Of a stretch of DNA of 64,000 nt, positions 37,566 to 48,651 are shown in pieces (the first letter of the stretch is position 1; every line of letters starts with the position of its first letter). The stretch lies in the NCBI GenBank assembly GCA_963719275.1, contig CAVRBT010000006.1, positions 186,001-250,000 on the forward strand. Reading direction: 5' to 3'. The notes under the pieces were generated by a model that saw only the letters and a list, made by a program, of their open reading frames with translations, was not told the DNA's origin and did no database searches. The translations under genes were made by a program, and so were the position numbers. Source of the stretch: AC-32 sp963719275 (GTDB lineage Bacteria; Actinomycetota; Thermoleophilia; Gaiellales; Gaiellaceae).

Positions 37566-39314
37566 ATGGGCGACGCAGAGGCACGCCGGGGCGCAGCATG
37601 GCGTTTCGTCCGCGCGGTCGTGGGCTCGCAGGCCTACGGCGTCAGCGGGGCGGTCGTCTCCGGCCTGCTCTGGCAGGCGGGCGCGGTGGCCGCACCGCTG
37701 GTCGTCAAGTACGCGATCGACCACGGGATCGTCGGCGAGGACCACCAGACGCTTGTCATCTGGCTACTCGTGCTGCTCGCGGTCGGGATGCTCGAGGTCG
37801 TCGCCGGGGCCTTCCGCCATCTCTACGCGATCCGGAACCGCTCGCACTCCGACGCGCGCGTTCGCGATGCGATCTTCGCGCACTCGCTCCGGCTCGACGC
37901 CTCGTACCACGACCGCGTAGGCCCGGGCGAGCTGCTCAGCCGCGCGTCGTCGGACTCGCAACACGTGGCGCGGATGATGGATGCGATCGGGCACACCATC
38001 GGCTACGTGCTCACGGTCGTCGCGGTCGCGATCGTGATGCTCTTCCTCGATCCCACGCTCGCGCTGATCGTGCTGATCCCGGTGCCGCTCGTCAGCCTCG
38101 GCGCGTGGTTCTACTCGCGCCGCTACGACGCAGGGACGCGGGAGCTGCAGGAGTCGTGGGCGCAGGCCTCGACGCTGGTCGAGGAGACCGTGAGCGGGAT
38201 CCGGGTCGTCAAGGGCCTCGGCGCCGGCGATGCGCTCGAGGGCCGGTTCCGCCGCCGCAGCGACGAGATCATGGACCGCGCACTCCACCTGGCGCGGCTC
38301 GACGCCGTCTTCGTGCCGTTCCTGGAGATGCTGCCGCTGCTCGGGATCGCGACCGTGCTCTGGTTCGGCGGCCGCAGCGTGATCTCCGGCGAGCTCTCGG
38401 TCGGCTCGTTCGTCGCCTTCAACGCGTACGTCGTGATGCTCGTCTGGCCGTTGCGCGTGCTCGGCCAGCGCGTGACGACCCTGCAGAAGGCCCTCGGCGC
38501 GAGCGGCCGCATCACCGAGGTGCTGGAGGCGGAGCCGCGGCTGGTGGAGCCACGTCATCCGCAGGAGCTGAATCGGCCCGTGCGCGGCGACGTGCGGCTC
38601 GAGAGAGTCCGCTTCGGCCACGAGGGCGACCACGCGGTGCTCGACGGGCTCGACCTGCACGTCGCACCGGGTGAGTCCCTGGCGCTCGTCGGCGCGACCG
38701 GCTCGGGCAAGAGCACGGTCGCCGGCCTGCTGGCGCGGCTCTACGACCCCGAGGACGGACGTGTGCTGCTCGACGGCCACGACCTGCGCGAACTGCGGCT
38801 CGACGACGTTCGTCGCGTTGTCGCGCTCGTCTTCGAAGAGACGTTCCTCTTCAGCGAGAGCGTGCGCGAGAACATCCGCGTCGGGCGGCCGGACGCAGGC
38901 GACGAAGACGTGCAGCGCGCGGCCGAGCTCGCCGGTGCGGCCGACTTCGTCGCGGACCTGCCCGACGGCTACGAGACGATCCTCGGCGAGCGCGGCTTCT
39001 CGCTCTCCGGCGGCCAGCGGCAGCGCATCGCGATCGCGCGCGCGATCCTGGCCGACCCTGCGCTGCTCGTGCTCGACGACGCCACCTCGGCGGTCGACGC
39101 GACGAAGGAGCACGAGATCCGTGCAGCGCTCACGGAGGTGATGCGCGGCCGAACGACCCTGGTGATCGCGCACCGGCCCGCGACGATCGCGCTCGCCGAC
39201 CGCGTGGCTGTACTCGAGGGCGGCGGCATCGTCGAGGAGGGCACGCACGACGAGCTGCTCGCGAGCTCGGCGCGCTACCGAGGGCTGCTGGCACTCGAGA
39301 TCGAGGCGGCATGA
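37566..39314 (+). CDS. ABC exporter half-transporter, degenerate-site subunit
   Basis: A 582-residue fused permease-ATPase: six helices (~20-310), then an NBD with Walker A GATGSGKST, Q-loop VFEETFLFS, signature LSGGQRQRIAIARA, Walker B LLVLDDATSAVD and the H-loop AHRPATI. The Walker B Asp is followed by Asp instead of the catalytic Glu, as in one half of heterodimeric exporters such as TM287/288. The partner gene overlaps in ATGA. The substrate is unknown; multidrug or lipid export is usual. Confidence 0.93.
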   Translation: MGDAEARRGAAWRFVRAVVGSQAYGVSGAVVSGLLWQAGAVAAPLVVKYAIDHGIVGEDHQTLVIWLLVLLAVGMLEVVAGAFRHLYAIRNRSHSDARVRDAIFAHSLRLDASYHDRVGPGELLSRASSDSQHVARMMDAIGHTIGYVLTVVAVAIVMLFLDPTLALIVLIPVPLVSLGAWFYSRRYDAGTRELQESWAQASTLVEETVSGIRVVKGLGAGDALEGRFRRRSDEIMDRALHLARLDAVFVPFLEMLPLLGIATVLWFGGRSVISGELSVGSFVAFNAYVVMLVWPLRVLGQRVTTLQKALGASGRITEVLEAEPRLVEPRHPQELNRPVRGDVRLERVRFGHEGDHAVLDGLDLHVAPGESLALVGATGSGKSTVAGLLARLYDPEDGRVLLDGHDLRELRLDDVRRVVALVFEETFLFSESVRENIRVGRPDAGDEDVQRAAELAGAADFVADLPDGYETILGERGFSLSGGQRQRIAIARAILADPALLVLDDATSAVDATKEHEIRAALTEVMRGRTTLVIAHRPATIALADRVAVLEGGGIVEEGTHDELLASSARYRGLLALEIEAA

Positions 39315-41069
39315 ACGAGCGAGCTTCGGCACGCGAGGTGTGGCGCGAGACGCGGCCACTGGCCCGGCCGGTCCAGCGGCTCTACCTCGTGGCTGCCGCC
39401 GCGGTGATCGTCTCGACGCTGATCACACTCGCGGGGCCGGCGCTCGTTCGGTACGCGGTCGACAACGGCATCGTGAAGCAGGAGCAGCACCCCGTCGATG
39501 TGGCAGCGCTCGCGATCCTCGCTCTCGCGCTCGTGAAGCCGCTCGTCGTCCGCGTGCAGACGCTGGCGGCCGCGACGGCGTCGGAGCGCTTCCTGACGTC
39601 GCTGCGTAAACGCGCGTTCGCCAAGCTGCAGGCGCTGCCGCTCGGGTTCTTCGAGCAGGAGCGGACGGGCGTGCTCGTGTCGCGGCTGACCTCCGATGTC
39701 CAGGCGCTCGACGAGTTCCTGCGCGAGGCGCTGGTCGAGGTAGTCGGCAGCGGGCTGCAGATCGCGCTCACCGTGGCGGTGCTGATCATCCTCTCGCCGG
39801 CACTGGCGGCGGTCTCGCTCGTCGCGCTGCCGGTGCTGCTCCTGTGCGAGCTGGGCCTTCCACCACAGCGCCGGCGGCGCTTACCACGCGATCCGCGACC
39901 GCGTCGCCGAGACGCTGACCGCGCTGCAGGAGGGGCTATCGGGCGTGCGTGTGGTGCAGGCGTTCCGGCGGGAAGGGCGGACGATGGAGACCTACCGGCC
40001 GCGCAGCCACGCGCAGATCGGCGCGTGGCGGCGGGCGTCGTTCGTGAACATCCGGCTCTTCACGATGATCCCGCTCGCACAGACGGTGGCGCTCGTCGCC
40101 GTGCTGCTCGTCGCGGCCTCCATGTACCGCAGCGGCTCGATCTCGCAGGGGACGATCGTCGCGTACGTCCTCTACCTGGTGCAGCTGTTCGACCCGATCG
40201 CTCGCTTCAGCGAGTGGCTGGGCGAGTTCAGGCAGGGGGTGGCGGCGCTCGGCAAGGTGGTCGGGCTCCTGCAGGCCGAGAATGCGGTCAGCGAGCGGCC
40301 GCGCCCGGTCGGGATGCCCGCGGACGGCGTGCTCGAGCTCGACGACGTGACCTTCGGCTACGCGGGCGGCACGCCCGTGGTGAAGGGCGTCTCGCTCCGG
40401 CTCGACGCCGGCGAGCACGTGGCGCTCGTGGGCGTCACCGGCGCGGGCAAGTCGACGCTCGCGAAGCTGCTGACGCGCCAGTACGACCCGCAGCACGGGG
40501 CGATTCGGCTCGGCGGCGTCGACCTGCGCGACGGCACGCTCGAAACGCTGCGGCACCGGATCGTGATGCTGCCGCAGGAAGGCCACCTCTTCAGCGGCAC
40601 GATCGCGGACAACGTGCGCCTCGCCGACCCTGACGCGTCGGACGATGCGGTCCGGCTCGCGTTGGCGCAGATCGGCGCACTGGGGCGGTTCGCCGCGCTG
40701 CCGGACGGGCTCGCGACCGACGTCCAGACGCGCGGCGTCCGCCTCTCGGCGGGAGAGCGCCAGCTCGTAGGCATCGCCCGCGTGGCGCTCGCCAACCCCG
40801 CGGTGATCGTCCTCGACGAGGCGACGTCCAGCCTGGATCCCGCCACAGAGGCTGCGGTCGAACGTGCGCTGGCCGCGGTCGTAGAGGGCCGGACGGTGAT
40901 CATCATCGCCCACCGTCTCTCCACGGCAGAGCGAGCCGACCGGGTCGTGGTGATGGACAACGGCCGCGTCGTGGAGACCGCGCCGCACGACGAGCTGGTC
41001 GCCCAGGGCGAGCGCTACGCTCGCCTGTGGGCATCGTGGCAGGCTGGCGTCGCGGCCGGCACGGTCTAG
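39311..41069 (+). pseudogene. ABC exporter half-transporter, partner subunit, one frameshift
   Basis: The second half-transporter (585 residues if corrected). The frame breaks at 39853-39855, where GAGCTGGGCC has one extra G; removing it joins LLLCEL to AFHHSAGGAYHAIRD. The NBD has Walker A GVTGAGKST, a non-standard signature LSAGERQL, canonical Walker B VIVLDEATSSLD and the H-loop AHRLSTA. In the dimer the degenerate site would combine the other subunit's Asp Walker B with this LSAGE signature. Both parts keep good coding sequence, so an assembly error is plausible. Confidence 0.85.
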
Positions 41070-41169
41070 TCCGGGACACGGCCGACGTCTCGGGCACGCC
41101 GCCCCTCCGTGGCCAAATGCCCACAGAACACTTGCGTGATGCCCGCGCCGCGGCGTGGAAAATCGGACT

Positions 41170-41454
41170 GTGGAGACCTTGACGATCCAGGCGGCGAGTC
41201 GCGAGTCGGCGCGGGCGATGCTTGCCGCGCTGTCCGAGTTCCAAGCAGAGCTGATCGAGACCGTAGACGGACGCTGCGAGGTCGTCGTCAATCTCGGAAG
41301 AGGCGACCGCGAGATCGTGGCAGTGCTGAGCGCGCTCGAGGCGTACGTCACCCAGCGGGCGCGCGGCCCGGCGCGGCTGGAGCTGAACGGACGCAACTAC
41401 GTCATGCATCCCGAGCAGGAGTCGGGCAGCAGTGCCGAAACGCGCATCGCGTGA
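41170..41454 (+). CDS. Small conserved hypothetical (94 aa)
   Basis: A GTG at 41170 opens METLTIQAASRESARAMLAAL, then VVVNLGRGDREIVAVLSALEAYV and LELNGRNYVMHPE. The alternating pattern suggests a small alpha/beta protein. I do not recognise a function. It follows the exporter pair by 100 bp and overlaps the next small gene by 23 bp. An in-frame GTG at 41155 is an alternative start. Confidence 0.65.
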   Translation: METLTIQAASRESARAMLAALSEFQAELIETVDGRCEVVVNLGRGDREIVAVLSALEAYVTQRARGPARLELNGRNYVMHPEQESGSSAETRIA

Positions 41455-41644
41455 CTACGCGGAGTCAGACCTAGAAGCAATCTGCGCCGCGCTCGAGCGG
41501 CGGGTGGACGACTGCTGGGAGCGGCTGCAGGATGCCGCGGTCGAGCTCGCCCACGTACACGAAGTGCCGGTCGAGGAGATCGTCGACCGCATCACACAGG
41601 CCGTCGCTGCCGAGGACGAGCCCGAAGCGCGGAACGGCCGCTAG
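41432..41644 (+). CDS. Small hypothetical, helical (70 aa)
   Basis: A GTG at 41432 encodes PKRASRDYAESDLEAICAAL then two more helices (RVDDCWERLQDAAVELAHVH, PVEEIVDRITQAVAAED). The protein is acidic and wholly helical with two cysteines. It overlaps the previous gene, so the two are likely co-translated. Unrecognised. Confidence 0.6.
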   Translation: MPKRASRDYAESDLEAICAALERRVDDCWERLQDAAVELAHVHEVPVEEIVDRITQAVAAEDEPEARNGR

Positions 41645-42518
41645 CGAGCGGGCTTTACCGCCCTCAGGTAGGCCTGGGCCATGCGCCAGACGCCCTTGCC
41701 TTCCTCCACGAGCGGGCGAAGGTGCTCGGTGAAGCGCTCGCGCTCCTCGGGCGTCAGCGCCTGATCCATCGCCTCGCCGATCGTGGGGATCTTCGGGTTT
41801 CCGGAGCTGTTGAGGAAGGCGTCCCACGGCCGGGGTTCGCTTGGGCGCACGAACGCGTGCAGGTCGAGCTCCACCGGGAAAAAGCCCGCGTCCTCGGCGA
41901 GCCTGATGAGGTCGCGCTCGTCGAAGTCGAGCATCGGGTCGTCGGGCGGCTGGATCTCCTCGTAGACACGCTCCATTCGCGCCGCCAGGTCGGCGAGTCC
42001 ATCGGCCGGATAGCCCCAGAACCCCGCGCGACGGCCCTCCATCCCGAAGCGGTTGACCGGCTCGAAGAGCGAGATGCGCCCGCCCGGCCGCAACACCCGG
42101 AAGAACTCCGCGAACGCACCGGCCTTGTCGCTGACGTAGATCAGCACCGAGCGCGTGGTGACGACATCGATGCTCGCATCGTCGACCCGGCCGAGTCCCC
42201 GGCCTCTGCCTCGACGAAGCTGCAGCGGTCCGAGACGCCGAGAGCCGCCGCAGCCTCGCGGCAGAAGTCGAGGCAGTCGTCCGAGATGTCGGAGAAGACG
42301 ACGTGTCCTGCGCCGCGCTCGAGGGCGCCGAACCCGATCAGTCCTTCGCCACAGCCGACGTCAAGCAGCGTCTCGCCTTCGGAAAGGCCGGCGCGGTCGA
42401 GTACCTTCCGCCGAAAGACGGCGGTCTCCTCGAGCATCCGCCGGCGCACGTCCACGTCGCCGCCGTACCGGTGGACCGCGAGCCACTCAGCCCAGATGTC
42501 GCGCGTCTTCGAATCCAC
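41641..42518 (-). pseudogene. SAM-dependent methyltransferase, one frameshift
   Basis: A class I methyltransferase, 292 residues if corrected. The first part has LLDVGCGEGLIGFGALERGA (motif I in its first half), HVVFSDISDDCL and a SFVEAEAGD stretch. The second has SVLIYVSDKAGAFAEFFRVL and LRPGGRISLFEPVNRFG (post-motif III), which is typical of UbiE/arsenite-type enzymes. A single missing base at ~42195 (GGGACTCGG, expected GGGACCTCGG) splits the frame. The start GTG 42518 is preferred over GTG 42536. Its upstream edge touches the MITE-like element. Confidence 0.78.
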
Positions 42519-42545
42519 GTCAACAGGATGCCGCACGCCCAACCC

Positions 42546-42690
42546 GGGGTCAGGTCTTGCATTGACGGACCAGCTGGTCAACCCAGTCGACTCCGAGTAA
42601 CGAATTCGTACGAGTTCGTCCCGGCGCACGACCGATGGACGAGATGTTGCGGCTTCGATACGGGAATGTGGCAACGCAAGACCTGACCCC
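42546..42690. mobile_element. MITE-like element with terminal inverted repeats, copy 2
   Basis: GGGGTCAGGTCTTGCA at the left is matched by CGCAAGACCTGACCCC at the right (one mismatch). The 145-bp unit holds no gene. The right end reads, on the minus strand, GTTGCCACAT just inside the repeat, like the left end of the 29.1-kb copy, so the two are in opposite orientation. The middles differ. Confidence 0.65.
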
Positions 42691-42704
42691 GGCTCGGCGC
42701 CGCC

Positions 42705-42799
42705 GCGGTGGCGGGCTTGCCCGCTACCGCTCACGAACGCGCGTCGATAGCGGACCCACGACGTAAGTCATCATGGCTCGCGCGAAGCGCGAGCCGGAC

Positions 42800-42802
<3 letters not shown>
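42705..42802. repeat. Two-hairpin repeat, copy 3, ending on the ftsH stop
   Basis: Hairpin A is GCGGTGGCGGGC-TT-GCCCGCTACCGC (42705-42730). Hairpin B is GGCTCGCGC-GAA-GCGCGAGCC (42775-42795). Outer arms CGACGTAAGTC and GACTTAGGTCG pair with one mismatch and include the ftsH TAA. The layout matches copy 2 at greA. Confidence 0.6.
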
Positions 42803-44758
<1,956 letters not shown>

Positions 44759-44824
44759 AGGCCCTCTATCGGCACAGGGTACCAGTGAGTATGAGCCTTA
44801 CCGGTGCCCCGGATTGGTCGTTTT

Positions 44825-45388
44825 TCAAAGCGTAGTCGGCAGCAGGTGCTCGTCCAATACGCCGACGTAGGGCAGGTTCCTGTAGCGCTCGGCGAAGTCG
44901 AGCCCGTAGCCGACGACGAACTTGTTCGGGATCTCGAAGCCGACGTACCGCACCGGAACGTCGATCTCGCGTCGCGAGGGCTTGGTCAGGAGCGCGCAAA
45001 CCTCGAGGCTCGCGGGTTCACGCGACTCGAGATTCCGCATCAGGTAGGAGAGCGTCAGGCCGGAGTCGATGATGTCCTCGACCACGAGCACGTCCCGGCC
45101 TTCGATGTTGATGTCGAGGTCCTTGAGGATGCGCACGATCCCCGAGGAATCGGTGGCATCGCCGTAGCTCGAGATTGCCATGAAGTCGACCTCGCAGGCG
45201 ACGGTGAGGTGGCGCATCAGGTCGGCCATGAAGAAGACGGCGCCCTTGAGGACGCCGATCAGCAGCAGGTCGCGGCCCTCGTAGTCGGCCGAGACGTCGG
45301 CTCCGAGCTCGGCCACCCGCGCGGCAAGCGTCTCCTCGTCGATCAGGATCTCGCCGATCGCGGCGTCAACGCTACGCGTACTAGTCAC
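44825..45388 (-). CDS. hpt: Hypoxanthine phosphoribosyltransferase
   Basis: A 187-residue purine salvage enzyme. It has LLIGVLKGAVFFMADL, the ISSYG flexible loop, the PRPP-binding VLVVEDIIDSGLTL and the base-contacting VGFEIPNKFVVGYGLDFAE. Full length. The GTG start overlaps the tilS stop in GTGA. This tilS-hpt-ftsH order is conserved across Gram-positive bacteria. Confidence 0.97.
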   Translation of the reverse strand: MTSTRSVDAAIGEILIDEETLAARVAELGADVSADYEGRDLLLIGVLKGAVFFMADLMRHLTVACEVDFMAISSYGDATDSSGIVRILKDLDINIEGRDVLVVEDIIDSGLTLSYLMRNLESREPASLEVCALLTKPSRREIDVPVRYVGFEIPNKFVVGYGLDFAERYRNLPYVGVLDEHLLPTTL

Positions 45389-46377
45389 ACGCGGCCTCTC
45401 CGAGCGCGGATTCCCGGTGCGCTGACGAGGCCGGGCACGGCGACGACCTCGCGCCCTTTGACGACGAGGGGCCACGCCTCTCGCTCCGACCGGGGGATCT
45501 TCGCGTCGACGAACACGTCCTGCACCTTCTTGCTGCGACCGACGAGCCTGTCGCCGGGGCGCCAGCTACGTACCTTAAGCCCTGCGAGCTCCGATTCGAT
45601 CGTCCACTCGCCCCAGCGCACCTGGCCCTCGAGCGCGACCGGGGTCTGTTCGAGCCAGACGCGGTCATACTCGCGCACGGCGGTGAGGCCGCCGCCGAGG
45701 TCGACGCGGCGGGAGCCGGTCGTCGCGGCGAGCAGGTCGTCGAGCTTCGACGGGCGTTGCCCGGCGAGCCTCAGCAGGTTCTTCTCCGCGCCAGGGTGAA
45801 GGCGGCGCAGGAGCGGGAGGATCTCATCGCGGATCAGGCCGCGGCGCGTCTGCGGGTTCGAGCTGTCCGTGCGGTAGGCGAGCCCCTCGGCGTGGCAGTA
45901 GGCGTGGGTTTCCTCGCGCCAGAGCGGGAGCAGCGGGCGGACGACACCGTCCTCGCGCTTCGGCTTGATCCCGCTGGACGCGCCGCTCGAGACGAGGCGG
46001 TAGAGGACGGTCTCGACCTGGTCCGAGGCGGTGTGCCCGGTGGCGCGGAGGCGATCGGCGGCGAACGAGTACCTGATCTGCCGCAGGTCGTCCTCGGTCG
46101 TGCCGCCGCGGCCGTCCACGACCTCGGCGCCGAGCACGTCGCGGCAGAAGCGCGCGTCCTCGTCGGACTCGGCTCCGCGGAGGCCGTGGTTCACGTGGAG
46201 GGCGGAGACGCGGTAGCCGAGCCCGCGCAGCGCGTGCCAGAGGCAGGTCGAGTCGGCGCCGCCGGAGACGAGCGCGACGACTTCCCCGTCAGGCGGGATC
46301 AGGTCGTGCCCGCGGATGTGCTCTTCGACGCGCCTGCGAAGCTCGGCCGGGTCGGTTTCGGGACCATGCATGCGCAC
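45385..46377 (-). CDS. tilS: tRNA(Ile)-lysidine synthase
   Basis: A 330-residue enzyme that converts C34 of tRNA-Ile2 to lysidine with ATP and lysine. It carries the PP-loop VSGGADS (37-43), the LHVNHGLRGAESDEDA motif, and the ATGHTASDQVETVLYRL region. The C-terminal part has SWRPGDRLVGRSKKVQDVF, the usual KKLQD-like motif. It starts at GTG 46377 or the ATG two codons later. Confidence 0.95.
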   Translation of the reverse strand: MRMHGPETDPAELRRRVEEHIRGHDLIPPDGEVVALVSGGADSTCLWHALRGLGYRVSALHVNHGLRGAESDEDARFCRDVLGAEVVDGRGGTTEDDLRQIRYSFAADRLRATGHTASDQVETVLYRLVSSGASSGIKPKREDGVVRPLLPLWREETHAYCHAEGLAYRTDSSNPQTRRGLIRDEILPLLRRLHPGAEKNLLRLAGQRPSKLDDLLAATTGSRRVDLGGGLTAVREYDRVWLEQTPVALEGQVRWGEWTIESELAGLKVRSWRPGDRLVGRSKKVQDVFVDAKIPRSEREAWPLVVKGREVVAVPGLVSAPGIRARRGRV

Positions 46378-46401
46378 AGTCTCGCAGCGCCGTGCCGTTT
46401 C

Positions 46402-48056
46402 TCAGCCGCGTAGGACCCGGAAGTGAACGACGGTGACGAACACGCGGCGGTTGACGCGACGGCCGGCTCTCGTTGCTGTTGGTCGCGATCGGGTTGGTGA
46501 GGCCGTGCGGAACAAGCTTGACGCGTGCGGAGGTGCTGCCGGCAGTGCGCTTCAGCTCCGACGCAGACCCGTTTCGCCCTGTTCAGCGACAGCGTCGGCG
46601 GGAAGGCCGGGCTGGGCGGGTACGTGGCCGTGTAACCCTCGCACCTGATCAGCCTCGCGAACCTCATGTGGCTGCGCAGGCGTTGCATGAAGCGCAGGCC
46701 GATGTCCGTCAGGATCGGCTGGTCGGGCACCCACGAGCCGGGCGGAGTGAGCGCGTGCTCGATCCAGAGGACCGCGCGGGCGCCCTTGACGCCGACGCGC
46801 GTGACTCCGGAGGTCAAGCGGCAAAGCGCGCGCACGTTGACTCTGACTCCGCCGAAGTTCTTCGTGAGCAGCTTCGTGCCCTTGGGCTTGATCCGAATCC
46901 GGATGACCAGGCGGCCGGTGCCCGTCGCAGGCGCGCGTGCGGCGCCGCGCGCGACGAGGATCCGCCTCGACCCGAGCGATCGCACCTCGATCACGCAGGA
47001 GCGGAGCTGCTTCTGCTTCATCCGCGTGATGATCTCGTCCGCCACCTTCTCGGCGGGCGGCCCACCCGGCGTCGGGGGCCCTGTCCCCGCCGGCGGCAGC
47101 ACGATCACGGGCGGAGGATCCACGATGACCGGGGGAGGCTCGACCGGGAGAGGCGTGCCGCATCCCGTCATCGACGCGTTGTCGATCGGCAAGCCCCAGA
47201 TCTCCTGGTTCGAGAACCAGCCGTACCGGTTGCAGCCCACGGTCACGATGGGATCAAGCCCCGAGATGGTGAAGCTCGCCGTCGCGGGTCCGCCGCCGGC
47301 CGGAATGACTTCCATCAGCACCTTGAGGGAGCCAGCGTCCTCGGAAAACGTGTGCTTGAACGTGTACCAGCCGGAAGTGGGAATGCACTGGTGACCAGGG
47401 CCGTTCGGATCCGCTCCGATCCGGTCGACATTCGTTGTGCCGATGACGGTGAAGCCCGTGCAGTTGTCGCCAGCCAGCCCCGTGCTGACGTTGAACCCGA
47501 AGTCGCGCAGGTGAGTGCCGCTGTTGTTGTTGATGGCCGACGTGTAGTCGAAGCGCGTGCCCTTGCAGGTAGGTTCCGCGGCACCTCCCGTCGGCAGGAG
47601 GCAGGCCATGTTTCCGCCGTAGGTGTCGGGATTCGCCGTGGCGTACGCAGCGTCAAGATAGATGTCAAGCCGCGTCGTGTAGCCGCCGGCGGGCCACGTG
47701 CTGTTGTAGCCGCCCCACCGCGTGAGCGGGCCGTAGCAGTGCGCGGTTTCGCCTCCGCCTCCGGTCTCCTCAAAGCACTCTGTTCGGTCCAACCTGGCGT
47801 GAAAGCCGCCGGTCGCGGAGGGGACGGTGCTGGCATAGTCCCCCGGGTTGGTGAAGCCGGACGCCTGCCGGGTGATCGTGCCGCCGAAAGCGTCGAGCCA
47901 CCCATCCGTGTTGGACTCGAAACCGTTGCTGTACGTTGGCCCCACTGCGGATGCCGAGTTGTTGACTAGCACGACTGCCAAGGCAACGGCAGCAAGCGCC
48001 GCCGTGAACAACGGAGAACCGCCTCGACTGTGCCGCAGTCGCAGAAAACGATTCAC
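46402..48056 (-). pseudogene. Secreted protein with OmpA-like C-terminal region, two frameshifts near the 3' end
   Basis: About 550 residues if corrected. A signal peptide (SPLFTAALAAVALAVVLVNNSASA) leads to a ~270-residue Gly/Thr/Asn-rich beta domain (YSNGFESNTDGWLDAFGGTI) with several cysteines, a Pro/Val linker, and a C-terminal OmpA-like part ending NPIATNSNES-GRRVNRRVFVTV. The frame breaks twice by one extra base, at 46558-46559 and 46465-46466. Correcting both gives a stop at 46402 instead of a reading that runs into tilS. OmpA-like domains bind peptidoglycan; that role here is inference. The GTG start follows an AGGGGGG site. Confidence 0.7.
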
Positions 48057-48121
48057 CCGGTCCCCCCTGTGCTCAATCGTGCCGATGAGCACAACCATCG
48101 TGCCGATGACCACAACCGTTG

Positions 48122-48601
48122 TCAAGAGGACGTCCGGGTCAGAGCAACGGACGGATATCGCAGCCGAGCTGCAGCGAGCGGTGCCTGGGCCCGCACCAGG
48201 ACGGTGTGAGCGAAGTTGGCGAGTCGGTAGGCCCGGTACACGTGCGGCCCGGCGTCGCGGTGGCGTTCCTGCTGCTGCACCGCCTTCGCGTACTCGGTCA
48301 GCATCCCGGTCACGAGGCGCCGCGTCTGCAGTAGCGAGGAGTCCGTCGGCCCCGTGCCGCGCATGATCTTCGCCGCCGAGCGGGCCTGTCCCTCGACGTC
48401 CTCCCCCGACGCATCGCCGCTCTGGTACTGCTCGCTCCAGAGCTCCAGCGCGGTCATGTTCGTCCGTGCGGTCCCGATGAACTGCCGGTCGGTCGCCGAG
48501 CAGGTGTGCACCGTGCTCGAGCGTGCGCGGCCGCTCGCCGCCAGGACGAGCGCGAGCGTAAGCACGGCGACAAGGCCGGCCGTAGTGAGCCCAATCCGCA
48601 C
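48122..48601 (-). CDS. Secreted hypothetical (159 aa)
   Basis: GTG start with a signal or anchor helix (TTAGLVAVLTLALVLAASG), one cysteine, then a helical body: FIGTARTNMTALELWSEQY, a GQARSAAKIMRGT segment, and LLQTRRLVTGMLTEYAKAVQ. The tail is rich in Arg and Ala. No family recognised. It lies between the OmpA-like gene and a GNAT gene, all on the minus strand. Confidence 0.7.
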   Translation of the reverse strand: MRIGLTTAGLVAVLTLALVLAASGRARSSTVHTCSATDRQFIGTARTNMTALELWSEQYQSGDASGEDVEGQARSAAKIMRGTGPTDSSLLQTRRLVTGMLTEYAKAVQQQERHRDAGPHVYRAYRLANFAHTVLVRAQAPLAAARLRYPSVALTRTSS

Positions 48602-48651
48602 GCGCGGATTCTCGGCGAGCGGGGTAGCCCGTTCCTCCCCCGTTCGGGGAT

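Noticed and set aside
42546..42690. Possible rho-independent terminator made by the GGGGTCAGG ends
   Set aside because: The arms are too far apart (over 110 bp) and lack a T-run; the shared ends with the 29.1-kb copy fit a mobile element better.
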